Notes: generated by a model not told the origin, from the letters alone. A stretch of DNA of 64,000 nt from Arthrobacter sp. AQ5-05 (GCF_003287975.1 NZ_QMKQ01000003.1:62001-126000); one strand, 5' to 3'. Positions 8,360 through 19,322 are shown, counted from the stretch's first letter. Numbers and translations: made by a program.

Positions 8360-10063
8360 CTAGCGGCGGCGGCGCCGCTTGGTGCCGAACATGCCGCGAA
8401 ACAGCTCTCTGCCGATCATGTTTGCGGCCTGCAAGGCCATGTCAAGCACGGGATTGTCGGGTTTCGGCGCGGGAACCGGGGTGCCTGGACCGCGCTTGGG
8501 CGGATTTTTTGTTGCCACTGGTGGGTCGGGCATGGCGTAATCCGTGGCACCGGGTTCCGGTGCGGAACGCGGGATCGAGGAGGGGCGGCCCAGGATCGAT
8601 TCCTCGATTTCTCGGGCCGCGGCGTCGATGTCCGCCTGGCTTTGCCCCGGCCCCGGAACCCGCGCGGCGACCGATCCGCCCGTGGGGACCCGGGCAGCAG
8701 CCGGCGTCCGGGCACCCGCGGTGAGTTTCTCATACGCGGATTCGCGGTCCACGGCGGTGCCGTAGACCTGCATCAGGGCGGAGGTGCCAATGATCCCGGA
8801 AACGACCTCGGCGGAGGAAGGGCCCATGGTTGATTCCGGGCTCCACATCCGGGTCCAGGCCACAGGGGTCGGGGCGCCCTTCTCGTTCATCACGGTGACC
8901 ACCGCTTCACCGGTACCGGCCTGCGTCAGCGCCGCGTCCAGGTCGTAGTCGCTGGTGGGGAACGTGGAGATGGTCGCCTTCAGCGCCTTGGCGTCATCCG
9001 GGGTGAAGGCGCGCAGCGCGTGTTGGACGCGGTTGGCGAGCTGCCCGAGCACGTCCGCGGGGACGTCCTTGGGTGTCTGGGTCACGAAGAACACCCCGAC
9101 GCCCTTGGAGCGGATCAGCCGGACCGTGGCGGTGATCGAGGTCAGGAACGCCTTGGAAGCCCCGTTGAAGAGCAGGTGGGCCTCGTCGAGGAAGAACACC
9201 AGCTTCGGCTTTTCCGGGTTTCCGACCTCGGGCAGCTCCGAGAAGAGGTCGGCCAGCAGCCAGATCATGAAGGTGGAGAAGAGCACCGGCTTTTCCATCA
9301 GCGTGGGCAGTTCCAGGACACTGATGACCCCGCGGCCATCAGGTGCCTGCCGCAGCAACTCGGCGGTGTCGAACTCCGGTTCGCCGAAGAAGGACTCCAT
9401 GCCCTGGGCCTGCAGGGTGACCAGCTCGCGCAGGATCACCCCGGCGGTGGCCTTGGAGACCCCGCCAAGTCCCTCCAGTTCGGTCTTGCCCTCGTCGCTG
9501 GTCAAATGAGTGATGACCGCGCGGAGATCCTTCAGGTCGTGGAGCTCGAGGTCCTTGGTGTCCGCGTAGTGGAAGATCAGCTGCAGGCAGGATTCCTGGG
9601 TCTCGTTCAAGTCCATGATCCGCGAGAGCAGCAGCGGGCCGAAGGAGGAGATCGTGGCCCGGATCGGGATCCCCTGCCCGTCCCCGCCCAAGGAGTAGTA
9701 CTCCACGGGGAAGGACTTGGCTTCCCACGCCATGCCGACCGAGGCGGTTCGGGCGGCGAGTTTCTCGGTGGGTGTCCCGGGAGTGGACAACCCGGTGAGG
9801 TCCCCCTTGATGTCCGCCAGGAACACCGGGACCCCGTGGGAGGAGAGCTGCTCGGCCATCAATTGCAGGGTGATGGTCTTGCCCGTGCCGGTCGCGCCGG
9901 CCACCAGGCCGTGCCGGTTCATCATGCGCAGCGGCAAGCGGACCTGCGCCTCGGGGAAGAGCTGGTCATCGACCAGTGCAGCCCCCAGGATCACGGCCGG
10001 GCCCTCGAAGGCGTAACCGGCGGTTATGGTTTCCACGTGCTGGGATGTCGTCATCTTGGCCAT
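8360..10063 (-). CDS. HerA-like P-loop ATPase, DUF853 family
   Basis: A 567-residue ATPase of the HerA/FtsK superfamily, DUF853 (YjgR) branch. The Walker A motif is GATGTGKT at about residues 56-63 and the Walker B is KLVFFLDEAHLLF near 285; an Arg/Gln sensor segment (VFFVTQTPKDVPADVLGQL) follows at about 330. The C terminus is Pro/Ala-rich and ends in a run of Arg/Lys (KRRRRR) that could contact nucleic acid or lipid. HerA relatives are DNA-pumping hexamers, but the job of DUF853 proteins is not established. ATG 10063 is chosen over 10069 because TAGGCT at 10075-10070 is a plausible -10 box and no Shine-Dalgarno is present; this is a weak call. Confidence 0.85.
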   Translation of the reverse strand: MAKMTTSQHVETITAGYAFEGPAVILGAALVDDQLFPEAQVRLPLRMMNRHGLVAGATGTGKTITLQLMAEQLSSHGVPVFLADIKGDLTGLSTPGTPTEKLAARTASVGMAWEAKSFPVEYYSLGGDGQGIPIRATISSFGPLLLSRIMDLNETQESCLQLIFHYADTKDLELHDLKDLRAVITHLTSDEGKTELEGLGGVSKATAGVILRELVTLQAQGMESFFGEPEFDTAELLRQAPDGRGVISVLELPTLMEKPVLFSTFMIWLLADLFSELPEVGNPEKPKLVFFLDEAHLLFNGASKAFLTSITATVRLIRSKGVGVFFVTQTPKDVPADVLGQLANRVQHALRAFTPDDAKALKATISTFPTSDYDLDAALTQAGTGEAVVTVMNEKGAPTPVAWTRMWSPESTMGPSSAEVVSGIIGTSALMQVYGTAVDRESAYEKLTAGARTPAAARVPTGGSVAARVPGPGQSQADIDAAAREIEESILGRPSSIPRSAPEPGATDYAMPDPPVATKNPPKRGPGTPVPAPKPDNPVLDMALQAANMIGRELFRGMFGTKRRRRR

Positions 10064-10137
10064 GTCCATAGCCTACGGTCTGTAACGCGTCAGTGGTGGT
10101 GGGAGCTCCAATTCTTTTCCCGTAGCGGCGGCGGTCC

Positions 10138-10917
10138 CTAGAACGGGTTGAGCAGGCGGTGCACGAACTGCTTGGTGCGCTCGTTCCGCGGGTTGCGCAA
10201 CACCACCTCGGGATGTCCGCGCTCGACGACCACGCCCTGGTCCATGAACACGACCTCGTCGGCGACCTCCCGGGCGAAGGCCAGCTCGTGGGTCACCAGC
10301 ACCATGGTCCAGTCCTCGTCGGCGAGTTCCTTGATCACTTTCAGCACGTCTCCCACCAACTCCGGGTCCAGGGCCGAGGTCGGCTCGTCGAAGAGCAGCA
10401 GCGACGGCTTCAGCGCCAGCGCACGGACAATGCCCACGCGCTGCTGCTGGCCGCCGGAGAGCTGGTGTGGATACGCATCGCGTTTCTCGGCCAGCCCTAC
10501 CCGCGCAAGCAGCGACTCGGCCTCGGCGATCGCCTCGGCGCGCTTGCGGCGCTGGACCTGGACGGGCCCCTCGATGACGTTTTCCAGCACCGTCATGTGC
10601 GGGAAGAGGTTGTAGTTCTGGAACACCATGGCGCTGCGGGTGCGCAGCACCTGCGCCTGCTTCTGCGTGGTGCCCGGGGCGAAGGCCACCGCCGGCCCGC
10701 CGTCGAAGGCCACCTCGCCGCCGTCGGGGATTTCCAGGCCGTTGAGGCAGCGCAGCACCGTGGTCTTGCCGGACCCGGACGGTCCGATCAGCGCCAGCAC
10801 CTGCCCCTTGCCGATCAACAGGTCAATGGACTTGAGCACCTGGTGCTCGCCGAAGCTCTTTTGCAGGTCGGTGGCCCTCAGCAGGGGCCGGGCGTTGCCG
10901 TGGTCAGTGTGCGACAT
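10138..10917 (-). CDS. Polar amino acid ABC transporter, ATP-binding subunit
   Basis: A 259-residue ABC ATPase of the GlnQ/HisP type. Walker A is GPSGSGKT, the signature is LSGGQQQRV, Walker B is [13 protein letters not shown], and the switch His lies in VTHE. It energises uptake through the permease encoded just upstream. The ATG at 10917 lies inside the end of the permease gene (14-base overlap); an upstream TTG at 10926 is less likely. It is last in a three-gene operon of binding protein, permease and ATPase. The single permease gene suggests a homodimeric membrane part. Substrate is inferred from the binding protein. Confidence 0.93.
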   Translation of the reverse strand: MSHTDHGNARPLLRATDLQKSFGEHQVLKSIDLLIGKGQVLALIGPSGSGKTTVLRCLNGLEIPDGGEVAFDGGPAVAFAPGTTQKQAQVLRTRSAMVFQNYNLFPHMTVLENVIEGPVQVQRRKRAEAIAEAESLLARVGLAEKRDAYPHQLSGGQQQRVGIVRALALKPSLLLFDEPTSALDPELVGDVLKVIKELADEDWTMVLVTHELAFAREVADEVVFMDQGVVVERGHPEVVLRNPRNERTKQFVHRLLNPF

Positions 10918-11569
10918 AGCGGTCAAACCTTCTTTCCAGTCGGGTCTGGCCGGCCGAAAGCACCAGGCAGAGCACCCAGTAGACCATTGCCGCCTCGATG
11001 TAGATGAGCATGAATTCCTGGCTGAAGGCCGCGATTTCCTGGGCCCTGCGGAACAGCTCGGTCACCAGGATCAACGAGGCCAGCGAGGTGTCCTTGACCA
11101 GCGAGATGAAGGTGTTGGACAACGGCGGCACCGAGACCCGTGCCGCCTGCGGCAGGATGACCCGGCGCAGCGTGGTGGTCCGTGACATGCCGATGGTGTA
11201 GCCGGCCTCCCACTGCCCCTTGGGGACCGAAAGGATCGCGGCACGGATGACTTCGGCCGCGTATCCGCCGACGTTCAGCGAAAAGGCGATGATTGCGCTG
11301 GGCCACGGGTTCAGCGTCAGCCCGATGGAGGGCAACCCGTAGAAGATCACGAACAGCTGGACCAACAGCGGGGTTCCGCGGATCACGGAGATGTAGGCCC
11401 GGGCCAGGAAGGAAACCACCGGGTTGCGGCTCAGCCGCATCAACGCCATCACCAGGGCGATGGCCAGCCCAATGGCAAAGCTTGCCAGGGACAGGGGAAT
11501 GGTGCTGCTCAGCCCGCCCAAAACGATGGGCCAGAGTGAATCACCGAAGAGTTGCCAATCGATTTGCAT
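10904..11569 (-). CDS. Polar amino acid ABC transporter, permease subunit
   Basis: A 221-residue inner membrane permease of the HisM/GlnP family with five to six helices. The cytoplasmic EAA loop that docks on the ATPase is visible as [19 protein letters not shown] followed by Pro-Gln-Ala-Ala-Arg. The N terminus ([20 protein letters not shown]) is typical of the family. It lies 66 bases after the binding-protein gene and overlaps the ATPase gene. It forms the translocation path for the amino acid delivered by the lipoprotein. Confidence 0.93.
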   Translation of the reverse strand: MQIDWQLFGDSLWPIVLGGLSSTIPLSLASFAIGLAIALVMALMRLSRNPVVSFLARAYISVIRGTPLLVQLFVIFYGLPSIGLTLNPWPSAIIAFSLNVGGYAAEVIRAAILSVPKGQWEAGYTIGMSRTTTLRRVILPQAARVSVPPLSNTFISLVKDTSLASLILVTELFRRAQEIAAFSQEFMLIYIEAAMVYWVLCLVLSAGQTRLERRFDRYVAH

Positions 11570-11635
11570 GTGCCGGACTCCTTGGAAAGACGGGGTCGTG
11601 GACCGCTTGGCAGCGGCCCGCGGCCCCGCCGGGAA

Positions 11636-12457
11636 CTACTTGGTGACGTCGGCCCCGAAATACTTCTCGGAGATCGTGGACAGGGTCCCGTCGCTCGAGA
11701 GCTCATCGAGCGCCTTGTCCACGGCCTTGACCAGGTCCTCGCTGCCCTGGCGGAAGGCCATGGCGCTGAGCGACTTCTCGGCGGTCTCGGCGGCGATCTT
11801 GATTCCGTCGTCCGGTTTGGTCTGCTGCGCGTCCAGGTAAGTGAGCTTGTCGTTGATGGTGGCATCCACGCGGCCCTGCTTCAGCAACGTGATCGCCTGC
11901 GCCCAGCCCTCGACTGCCTCGACGTTCGCCCCGGAGTCCTTGGCCAGCTGTTGCCAATTGCTGGTCAGGGACTGGGCGGTGGTCTTGCCCTTCAAATCCG
12001 CGAAGGAGGAAATGTCGGTATTGCCGGATTTGGTCACGATCACCCCGGTGCTCACGGTGTAGGGCTTGGAGAACTCGTACTTGGCCTCGCGCGCCGGGGT
12101 GATGGAGACCTGGTTGGCGATCACGTCGAAGCGCCCGGCTTCCAGCCCGGCAAAGATCGCGTCCCACTGGGTCTCCTCGAACTGCGGCTTCACACCCAGC
12201 TTCTGGGCCACGGCGGTGACAACCTCCACGTCGAAGCCGGTCAGCGCCCCGGTGCCTCCCTCGTGGAAGGAGAACGGCTTGTAGGTTCCCTCGGTGCCGA
12301 TCTTCAGCACCCCGGCATCCTGGACCTGCTTGAGCGTCACGCCGGTCGCGGTGCCGCTGGCGGCAGGGGAACCCGATGGTTCGGTGGAGCCGCTGCAACC
12401 GCTGACCGACACGGCGAGCAATGCGGCGGTTGCCAGGGCGATGATGTGGCGCTTCAT
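11636..12457 (-). CDS. Amino acid ABC transporter substrate-binding lipoprotein, probably for cystine
   Basis: A 273-residue periplasmic-type binding protein (SBP_bac_3 fold) anchored as a lipoprotein: signal peptide with lipobox VSGC and Cys21. The two-lobe fold shows the hinge strands GFDVEVVTAVAQKLG, FDVIANQVSITPAR and GRVDATINDKLTYLD. The segment TSNWQQLAKDSGANVEAVEG resembles the cystine-binding TcyA/FliY group more than the Gln or His binders, so cystine is the best guess. It starts the operon, with GAAAGGACCGTTTCCC before the ATG. No SAM riboswitch or T-box is visible in the 200-base upstream region; a weak TAGCGT hexamer could be its -10 box. Confidence 0.88.
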   Translation of the reverse strand: MKRHIIALATAALLAVSVSGCSGSTEPSGSPAASGTATGVTLKQVQDAGVLKIGTEGTYKPFSFHEGGTGALTGFDVEVVTAVAQKLGVKPQFEETQWDAIFAGLEAGRFDVIANQVSITPAREAKYEFSKPYTVSTGVIVTKSGNTDISSFADLKGKTTAQSLTSNWQQLAKDSGANVEAVEGWAQAITLLKQGRVDATINDKLTYLDAQQTKPDDGIKIAAETAEKSLSAMAFRQGSEDLVKAVDKALDELSSDGTLSTISEKYFGADVTK

Positions 12458-12662
12458 GGGAAACGGTCCTTTCGGTCACGGTCGTTCACCCGCCGACCGG
12501 CACCTGCCGTCTTGAAGGTAGCAAGGCGGGTATCTGATGCCGAACAAGTGAACCTTGCTCAGACGCTAACACGGAGGCCGGAATCGCATAAGCCTTTTGT
12601 TCCGAAGTGCGTCGCGACTTCGCCTCCTGGCCCGCAATCCGGGGTGGATCAGGGAGAACAGG

Positions 12663-13589
12663 TCAGGAAAGGAGCAGCGGAACGAGCATCATGGCAGGGA
12701 CCGCCACGATGGTGGTGAGCAGGACGGTGTCCTTGGCCAGGACGATGCCGCGCTCGTAGCGCGAGGCGGTGACGAAGATGTTCTGGGCCGTGGGCAGCGC
12801 GGCCATGATGACCGAGACAAACACCGCGTAGCTGTCCAGACGGAACACCCACACGGCCAGCGCCCAGGCGACCACGGGCTGGAACACCAGCTTCATGCCG
12901 GTGGCCACCAGCGTGTCGGCCCTCCGGCCGCCGGCGGCCTCCAGGGGCTTGGAGCCCACCAGCGAAATGCCGAAGGCAATGAGCATGGCCGGGATCGAGG
13001 CCCCGGCGATCAGCTCGATGGGGTCGGCCAGCGGCTGGGGGAGCTTGATCTCGAACAACGCACACACCAGTCCGGCCAGCGAACCGACGATCATCGGGTT
13101 TTTCAGGGTCTGGACCATCATCGAAAACACCGTGGTGCGGTGCCGTGAGGTGCTGGCATCCAGGATGGCCAGGCAGACGGGGGAGTACAGGGCCAGCTGC
13201 CACAGGATCACCGGCGCCGCGTGCGCCATGTCGCCCAGCACGTACAAGGCAATGGGCAACCCGAGGTTGGCCGAGTTCACGGTGGAGGCACTCATGGCGC
13301 CGATGGTCGACTCGGTCAAGTCCCGCCGCAGCCACCAGCGGGTCACCAGCACGAAGGCGATGGCGGTGGCCAGCGAGGAAAGTGCTGCAACACCCAGGAA
13401 CGGGCCAAGCACCGAGGCGGGGTCGGAGTCGGCCAGGGTGGTGAACAGCAGGGCGGGGCTGGCGACGAAGAAGGTCAGGCGGTTGAGCACATAGCGCGCG
13501 TCGTCCCCCAGCACACCGGTTCTCCCGACCAGGTACCCCACGGCAATGACGGTCCAGACCACGGCAAAACCAGAGAGTACTCCGCTCAT
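12663..13589 (-). CDS. AEC family transporter (auxin efflux carrier type)
   Basis: A 308-residue membrane protein with about ten helices, matching the bacterial members of the auxin efflux carrier family. Typical features are the start VLSGFAVVWTVIAVGYLVGR, the broken helix NSANLGLPIALYVLGD with its Asn-Leu-Gly-Leu-Pro crossover, and GIVLAKDTVLLTTI near the end. Bacterial members move small organic acids such as malate or malonate, but the substrate here is unknown. It is a single-gene unit; the tRNA-Gly terminator lies upstream and the ABC operon downstream reads the same way after a 200-base gap. Confidence 0.88.
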   Translation of the reverse strand: MSGVLSGFAVVWTVIAVGYLVGRTGVLGDDARYVLNRLTFFVASPALLFTTLADSDPASVLGPFLGVAALSSLATAIAFVLVTRWWLRRDLTESTIGAMSASTVNSANLGLPIALYVLGDMAHAAPVILWQLALYSPVCLAILDASTSRHRTTVFSMMVQTLKNPMIVGSLAGLVCALFEIKLPQPLADPIELIAGASIPAMLIAFGISLVGSKPLEAAGGRRADTLVATGMKLVFQPVVAWALAVWVFRLDSYAVFVSVIMAALPTAQNIFVTASRYERGIVLAKDTVLLTTIVAVPAMMLVPLLLS

Positions 13590-13644
13590 GAGCTTTCAGG
13601 GCCCGCTTCCCGCTGTTGGTGGCCACGCACTGCGCGAATGCCTT

Positions 13645-13685
13645 AACGACGTGGGACCCGGCCACCGGCCGGGTCCCACGTCGTT
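13645..13685 (-). terminator. Terminator of tRNA-Gly
   Basis: A perfect 19-bp stem (13645-13663 with 13667-13685) and a 3-base ACC loop, starting five bases after the 3' end of the tRNA gene on the minus strand. It is the strongest perfect stem in the window and would isolate the tRNA from the AEC gene. Confidence 0.85.
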
Positions 13686-13689
13686 TGCG

Positions 13690-13760
13690 AGCGGGCGACG
13701 GGAATCGAACCCGCGTGTCCAGCTTGGGAAGCTGGCGCTCTACCATTGAGCTACGCCCGC
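13690..13760 (-). tRNA. tRNA-Gly(CCC)
   Basis: The minus strand folds into a full cloverleaf of 71 bases: 7-bp acceptor stem GCGGGCG/CGCCCGC, D-arm GCTCAATGGTAGAGC, anticodon stem CCAGC/GCTGG with loop TTCCCAA giving anticodon CCC, and T-arm CGGGTTCGATTCCCG. The discriminator base is T (U73), as expected for glycine. CCA is not encoded. It reads GGG codons. Confidence 0.97.
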
Positions 13761-13849
13761 AGTGCTCCGGGGAGTCTATTGACCGCCCGGGCAAAAAACA
13801 GCATATCCCAAGGTGGGGTGCGAAAACCTAATCGGCGATCCCGGGCGCG

Positions 13850-15037
13850 TCAAAAAGCGGTGTCCGGGGCGGGGGCCGTCTTGGGCAGGAACGGACGGGA
13901 CAGGGGCTCGGCCAGGCGGGCCGCCACGGGACCGAGGACCGCCAGCAGCAGAACGTAGGCGGTTGAGAGCGCGGCAAGCTCCCCGGTGATCGCCCCGGAG
14001 GCGACGGCCAGGCCTGCAATGACAATGGAGAATTCGCCGCGCGCAATCAACGCGAGACCGGCGCGGATGCGCCCGGGGACCCCGATTCCGACGCGCTTGG
14101 CGGCCCAGACGCCGGTGGCGACCTTGGTCAGCGAGGTGACCACGGCCAGCAGGATCGCCATGGGAAGCACCGCGGGAATCGTGGTGGGGTCGGTGTTCAA
14201 CCCGAAGACCACGAAAAACGTGGCGGCGAACAGATCGCGCAGCGGCTCGAGGACCTTGGTCGCCGAGTGGGCGGTGGACCCGGAAATCGCGATGCCGAGC
14301 ATGAATGCGCCCACCGCCGCGGAGACCTGCAGGGCCGAGGCGAGCCCCGACACCAGCAGGGCCGCACCGATGAGCTTGAGCAGGAAGTTTTCGCGGTCCG
14401 AGGAGTGGATAAGTCGGGAGATCTGCGGACCGAAGCGCAACGCCGCCAACAAGACCAGGGTGATGGTGCCCAACGCGATTCCCACGGCCCGCAACCCGCC
14501 CAGGAAGCTGAGCCCCGCCAGAGTCGCGGTGAGCACCGGCAGGTAGATGGCCATGGCCAGGTCCTCGAGCACCAGGATGGAGAGCACCACCGGTGTTTCC
14601 CTGTTGCCCAGCCGGCCCAGGTCCGAGAGGACCTTGGCAATGATGCCGGAGGAGGAGACATAGGTGACCCCGCCCAGGACCAGCGCCCCGGGAAAGCCCC
14701 AGCCCATGAGCAGGGCCAGTCCGGCGCCAGGGGTGAAATTCAGGACCAGGTCCACGACCCCGGCGAGCCAGGACCCCTTCAATCCGGTGACAAGTTCGCG
14801 GGCGGTGTATTCCAGCCCCAACATCAGCAGGAGCAGGATCACCCCGATCTCGCTGGCGATCTCCCCGAACTCGGTGATGCCCGCCAGATTGACCACCCCG
14901 CCGCTGCCAAAGAGCAACCCGCCGAGCAGGTACAACGGAACGGGGGACATGCCGACCCTGGCGGCCAGCCTCCCCAACAACCCAAGCCCCAAGAAAACGG
15001 CGCCAAGCTCAACCAATATCAGCGCAGTGCCGTCCAT
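13850..15037 (-). CDS. Cation:proton antiporter, CPA2 (KefB/KhtU-like)
   Basis: A 395-residue antiporter of the CPA2 family with about twelve helices, lacking the C-terminal RCK domain of KefB. Diagnostic segments are GVILLLLMLGLEYTARELV, the crossover GVTYVSSSGIIAKVL, LEDLAMAIYLPVL with the acidic pair used for ion exchange, and ARGEFSIVIAGLAVASG. The KhtT-like protein encoded 18 bases upstream supplies the regulatory TrkA_C part, so the two form a KhtTU-type K+/H+ antiporter. In Bacillus KhtU exports K+ under alkaline or methylglyoxal stress. GGAAAGG lies before the start. Confidence 0.9.
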   Translation of the reverse strand: MDGTALILVELGAVFLGLGLLGRLAARVGMSPVPLYLLGGLLFGSGGVVNLAGITEFGEIASEIGVILLLLMLGLEYTARELVTGLKGSWLAGVVDLVLNFTPGAGLALLMGWGFPGALVLGGVTYVSSSGIIAKVLSDLGRLGNRETPVVLSILVLEDLAMAIYLPVLTATLAGLSFLGGLRAVGIALGTITLVLLAALRFGPQISRLIHSSDRENFLLKLIGAALLVSGLASALQVSAAVGAFMLGIAISGSTAHSATKVLEPLRDLFAATFFVVFGLNTDPTTIPAVLPMAILLAVVTSLTKVATGVWAAKRVGIGVPGRIRAGLALIARGEFSIVIAGLAVASGAITGELAALSTAYVLLLAVLGPVAARLAEPLSRPFLPKTAPAPDTAF

Positions 15038-15055
15038 GCCCCGTGCACCTTTCCC

Positions 15056-15538
15056 TTATCCGTCGTTGATCAGGTGCGCTGCGTTTTCCAAACCTGCAGA
15101 GGTTCCGACAATGACCAGTACGTCCCCGGCGTTGAGCTCGAAGCCGGGGCTGGGGGAGGGGAAGACGCTGCCGCTGCGTGAGATCGCGACGACGGAGGCG
15201 CCCGTGCGGGTGCGCAGGTGCGTGTCACCGAGAGTCTGGTTCACGTACGGGCTTTCGTGGCTGAGCACGAATTGCTGCGTGTTGACCCCGGGCAGATCCC
15301 GGTGCTGGTCCGACAGCTGGGTGACCAGCTGCGGGGCACCGAGCATGGCGCCGATGGCCCCGGCCTCTTCGGTGCTCAACGGTATTGCCGCCGCACAGGC
15401 GTCCGGGTCCTCGCGCTGGGAAATGATCAGCTGCATGGTTCCGTCACGCAGGATCACCACGCCCACCCGGCGGCCGGACGCGAGGGTGATTTCGCGACGG
15501 ACGCCGAGGCCGGGCAGCGACGTATCTTCAAAATTCAT
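15056..15538 (-). CDS. KhtT-like regulatory subunit of the cation:proton antiporter (TrkA_C domain)
   Basis: A 160-residue soluble protein. The N-terminal 70 residues form a small domain starting LPGLGVRREITLASGRRVGV, as in KhtT proteins, and residues 75-160 are a TrkA_C (RCK_C) domain: TLGDTHLRTRTGASVVAI and FELNAGDVLVIVGT. RCK_C domains bind small ligands (c-di-AMP in KhtT) and gate the attached transporter. It precedes the antiporter gene by 18 bases. A TAGAGT -10 box ends six bases before the ATG, so the mRNA may be leaderless, although GGGAGC could also act as a weak ribosome site. Confidence 0.88.
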   Translation of the reverse strand: MNFEDTSLPGLGVRREITLASGRRVGVVILRDGTMQLIISQREDPDACAAAIPLSTEEAGAIGAMLGAPQLVTQLSDQHRDLPGVNTQQFVLSHESPYVNQTLGDTHLRTRTGASVVAISRSGSVFPSPSPGFELNAGDVLVIVGTSAGLENAAHLINDG

Positions 15539-15612
15539 GCTCCCACTCTAGTCCGCGCTTCAGCCAAAATGCAGGAGCGCGGATCCGCGGGCGGGCGGGA
15601 TGAACCCTGGGC

Positions 15613-16104
15613 CTACTTCGAGGGCTTCTTGAGGCTGCCGTCGAGGTTGAATTCCTGGCGGATGGTCTTGACCCCGGCGGCGTCGATCTCCAGGCAGAGC
15701 TCGTGGCCCGGGTTGATGACCAGCCCGGTGTCTTGCAGCGAGCGGATGATGGTGCCGCCCAGCAGCTGCACTCCGTAGGGCGCGACATCGATGTAGGCGC
15801 CCGGGATTCGGGCCAGGTGGGTGAACAGGGCGATGACAGGTTCGCCGGCGGCGTTCTGCAGCAGCATCGGCTGCGCGTTGGTGGTTTCGCCGGAGACCGC
15901 CTCGCGGCTGAGGAAATACACTTCCGAGTTCATGAAGCTGGCGATGACCTGTCCGTTCAGCGCCGGATCATTCTGAGCGGCACGGATCATCATCTCCAGG
16001 TGGGTGGCCGGCTCGTTGCCGACGGTCGTCGGTTCGATGCCCAAGGCCGCCTGGATGTCCTCGGCGTTGGTGCTGGTCTTGGCTTGCTCGTTCTCTTCGC
16101 TCAT
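15613..16104 (-). CDS. SseB-domain protein
   Basis: A protein of 163 residues if started at ATG 16104 (167 from the alternative ATG 16116). The core carries an SseB N-terminal domain: EPVIALFTHLARIPG, a beta strand with APYGVQLLGGTIIRSL, then the conserved GLVINPGHELCLEID. SseB domains occur in serine-sensitivity enhancing proteins and in type VII secretion neighbours, but their function is poorly known. The protein is probably cytosolic with a disordered acidic N terminus. It is divergent from fumarase and shares its upstream region. Confidence 0.75.
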   Translation of the reverse strand: MSEENEQAKTSTNAEDIQAALGIEPTTVGNEPATHLEMMIRAAQNDPALNGQVIASFMNSEVYFLSREAVSGETTNAQPMLLQNAAGEPVIALFTHLARIPGAYIDVAPYGVQLLGGTIIRSLQDTGLVINPGHELCLEIDAAGVKTIRQEFNLDGSLKKPSK

Positions 16105-16151
16105 GTCCCCAAGCATGTCGACTAAGCGACCGGCGGCGCAACCCGATGTCT

Positions 16152-16177
16152 GGTTGGAGGGCCAACCGTTCTAGAGT
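16152..16177 (+). promoter_or_regulatory. Candidate promoter with inverted repeat upstream of fumarase
   Basis: GGTTGG (16152-16157) and CCAACC (16162-16167) form an inverted repeat around AGGG, just before TAGAGT (16172-16177), a TAnnnT type -10 box. A start about seven bases later would leave a leader of roughly 30 bases that includes AAGGAAG. The repeat could be an operator. No good -35 box is seen. Confidence 0.35.
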
Positions 16178-16213
16178 GGAGGGACAAAATTGTTTCTGTT
16201 GCAAGGAAGCCTG

Positions 16214-17920
<1,707 letters not shown>

Positions 17921-17959
17921 GCATCACGCATCGAACCCTCCGGGGTTCCACGGCACCTA

Positions 17960-17995
17960 GGCGGGGGTGCGGGCATCGCTGCCCGCACCCCCGCC
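17960..17995. terminator. Bidirectional terminator between fumarase and mntH
   Basis: A perfect 16-bp GC-rich stem (17960-17975 with 17980-17995) with a TCGC loop, placed between two convergent genes. Confidence 0.8.
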
Positions 17996-18027
17996 GACGT
18001 CTTAAGGCCTTGCCTGTCCTTCGGATA

Positions 18028-19305
18028 TCAGCCCCGGACGGTGAGCACGATCAGCAGCACGTTCAGCGACACCAGGAGCACGGAGATCAGGATCCCGGCC
18101 CCGGTCGTGAACCAGCGGTTGGCGTGCTCGCCCATGACGGCCTTGCGGGCAGTGAGGTTCACCAGCGGGATCAGCGCGAAGGGGATGCCGAAGGACAGGG
18201 CGACCTGGCTGATGATCAGCGCGAAGGTCGGCTCCACGCCGGAGGCCAGCAGGGCCAGGGCCGGGGCGAGGGTGATCAGGCGCCGGGCCAACAGGGAAAT
18301 GCGCCGGTGCAGCAGCCCCGCCATGATCTCGGCACCGGCGTAGGCGCCCACCGCGGTGGAGGCCAGGCCGGAGGCCAGCAGGCCCACGGCGAAGAGCGTG
18401 GCGACCACGGGCCCCAGGGCAACCTCGAGCGCGGCGTGCGCCCCCTGAAGTGATTCGGTGCCCTCGACCCCGGCCAGGTTCACCGCCGCCAGCAGCAGCA
18501 TTGCGACGTTGACCGACCCGGCGATGAGCATGGCGATCGAGACGTCCCAGCGCGTGGCCTTCAACAGCCGGGGGATGGAGCGGAGCAGCGGCTTGGAGCC
18601 GAAGCGGTCCCGCGCCAACGAGGAGTGGGCGTAGATCGCGTGCGGCATGATCGTGGCACCGAGGATGGACACGGCCAGCAGCACCGAGTTGGTGTCGGCG
18701 AAGCGGGGGACCAGCCCGCCGGCCAACCCGGCCGCCTCGGGCGGTGCGATGAACACCCCGGCGCAGAACCCCACGGCAATGACCAGCAGCAGGCCGATCA
18801 CGATGCGTTCGAAGACCCAGGGGCCGCGGCGGGACTGGACCAGCAGAAGCCCCATGGAGACGACCCCGGTGATCAGGCCCCCGGCCAGCAGCGGCAAATC
18901 GAAGAGCAGGTAGAGGGCCACGGCCCCGCCGATGACCTCGGCGACATCGGTGGCCATGGCCACGGCCTCGGCCTGGAGCCAGTAGGCGATCCGGCCCGCC
19001 CGGCTGCCGAAGCGTTCGCGCAGCACCTCGGGCAGCGACTTTCCGGTCACCACTCCGAGTTTCGCCGAAAGGTACTGCACCAGCCATGCCATGATGTTGC
19101 CGCTGAGCACCACCCACACCAGCAGGTACCCGTATTGCGCCCCGGCGCTCATGTTGGCCGCGACGTTGCCCGGGTCCAGGTAGGCAACCCCGGCCACCAG
19201 GGCCGGGCCCAGCAGCCAGAGCAGGCGGCGGGTCGCCGGCAGGTGCGTGCCGGGGGTCGTGGATTGCCCCGTTGTTGCCGGGGCCTCGGGGGTGTCTTTC
19301 GCCAT
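18028..19305 (-). CDS. mntH: Nramp-type Mn2+/divalent metal transporter
   Basis: A 425-residue Nramp protein with eleven helices. The metal-site motifs are present: LDPGN in helix 1 (about residue 38) and ATIMPH in helix 6 (about residue 209). It imports Mn2+ or Fe2+ with protons across the cytoplasmic membrane. ATG 19305 is preferred to upstream ATGs: TATTCT at 19317-19312 is a -10 box seven bases before it, no Shine-Dalgarno is present, and the ATG at 19332 lies within an operator-like palindrome. This suggests a leaderless mRNA repressed by a metal-sensing DtxR/MntR-type protein. The substrate Mn2+ is inferred from the family. Confidence 0.92.
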   Translation of the reverse strand: MAKDTPEAPATTGQSTTPGTHLPATRRLLWLLGPALVAGVAYLDPGNVAANMSAGAQYGYLLVWVVLSGNIMAWLVQYLSAKLGVVTGKSLPEVLRERFGSRAGRIAYWLQAEAVAMATDVAEVIGGAVALYLLFDLPLLAGGLITGVVSMGLLLVQSRRGPWVFERIVIGLLLVIAVGFCAGVFIAPPEAAGLAGGLVPRFADTNSVLLAVSILGATIMPHAIYAHSSLARDRFGSKPLLRSIPRLLKATRWDVSIAMLIAGSVNVAMLLLAAVNLAGVEGTESLQGAHAALEVALGPVVATLFAVGLLASGLASTAVGAYAGAEIMAGLLHRRISLLARRLITLAPALALLASGVEPTFALIISQVALSFGIPFALIPLVNLTARKAVMGEHANRWFTTGAGILISVLLVSLNVLLIVLTVRG

Positions 19306-19322
19306 GGCTAAAGAATAGCTCG

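Noticed and set aside
12458-12662. SAM riboswitch or T-box before the amino acid ABC operon
   Set aside because: None of the conserved S-box or T-box sequence blocks is present.
12649-13794. A minus-strand frame running through the tRNA-Gly gene into the AEC gene, with SSMVERQLPKLDTRVRF
   Set aside because: This peptide is the usual false translation of a tRNA gene; the real features are the tRNA and the AEC transporter in another frame.
13546-13831. Plus-strand small frames with GRRESNPRVQLGKLALYH
   Set aside because: Antisense translation of the tRNA-Gly gene, a common annotation artefact.
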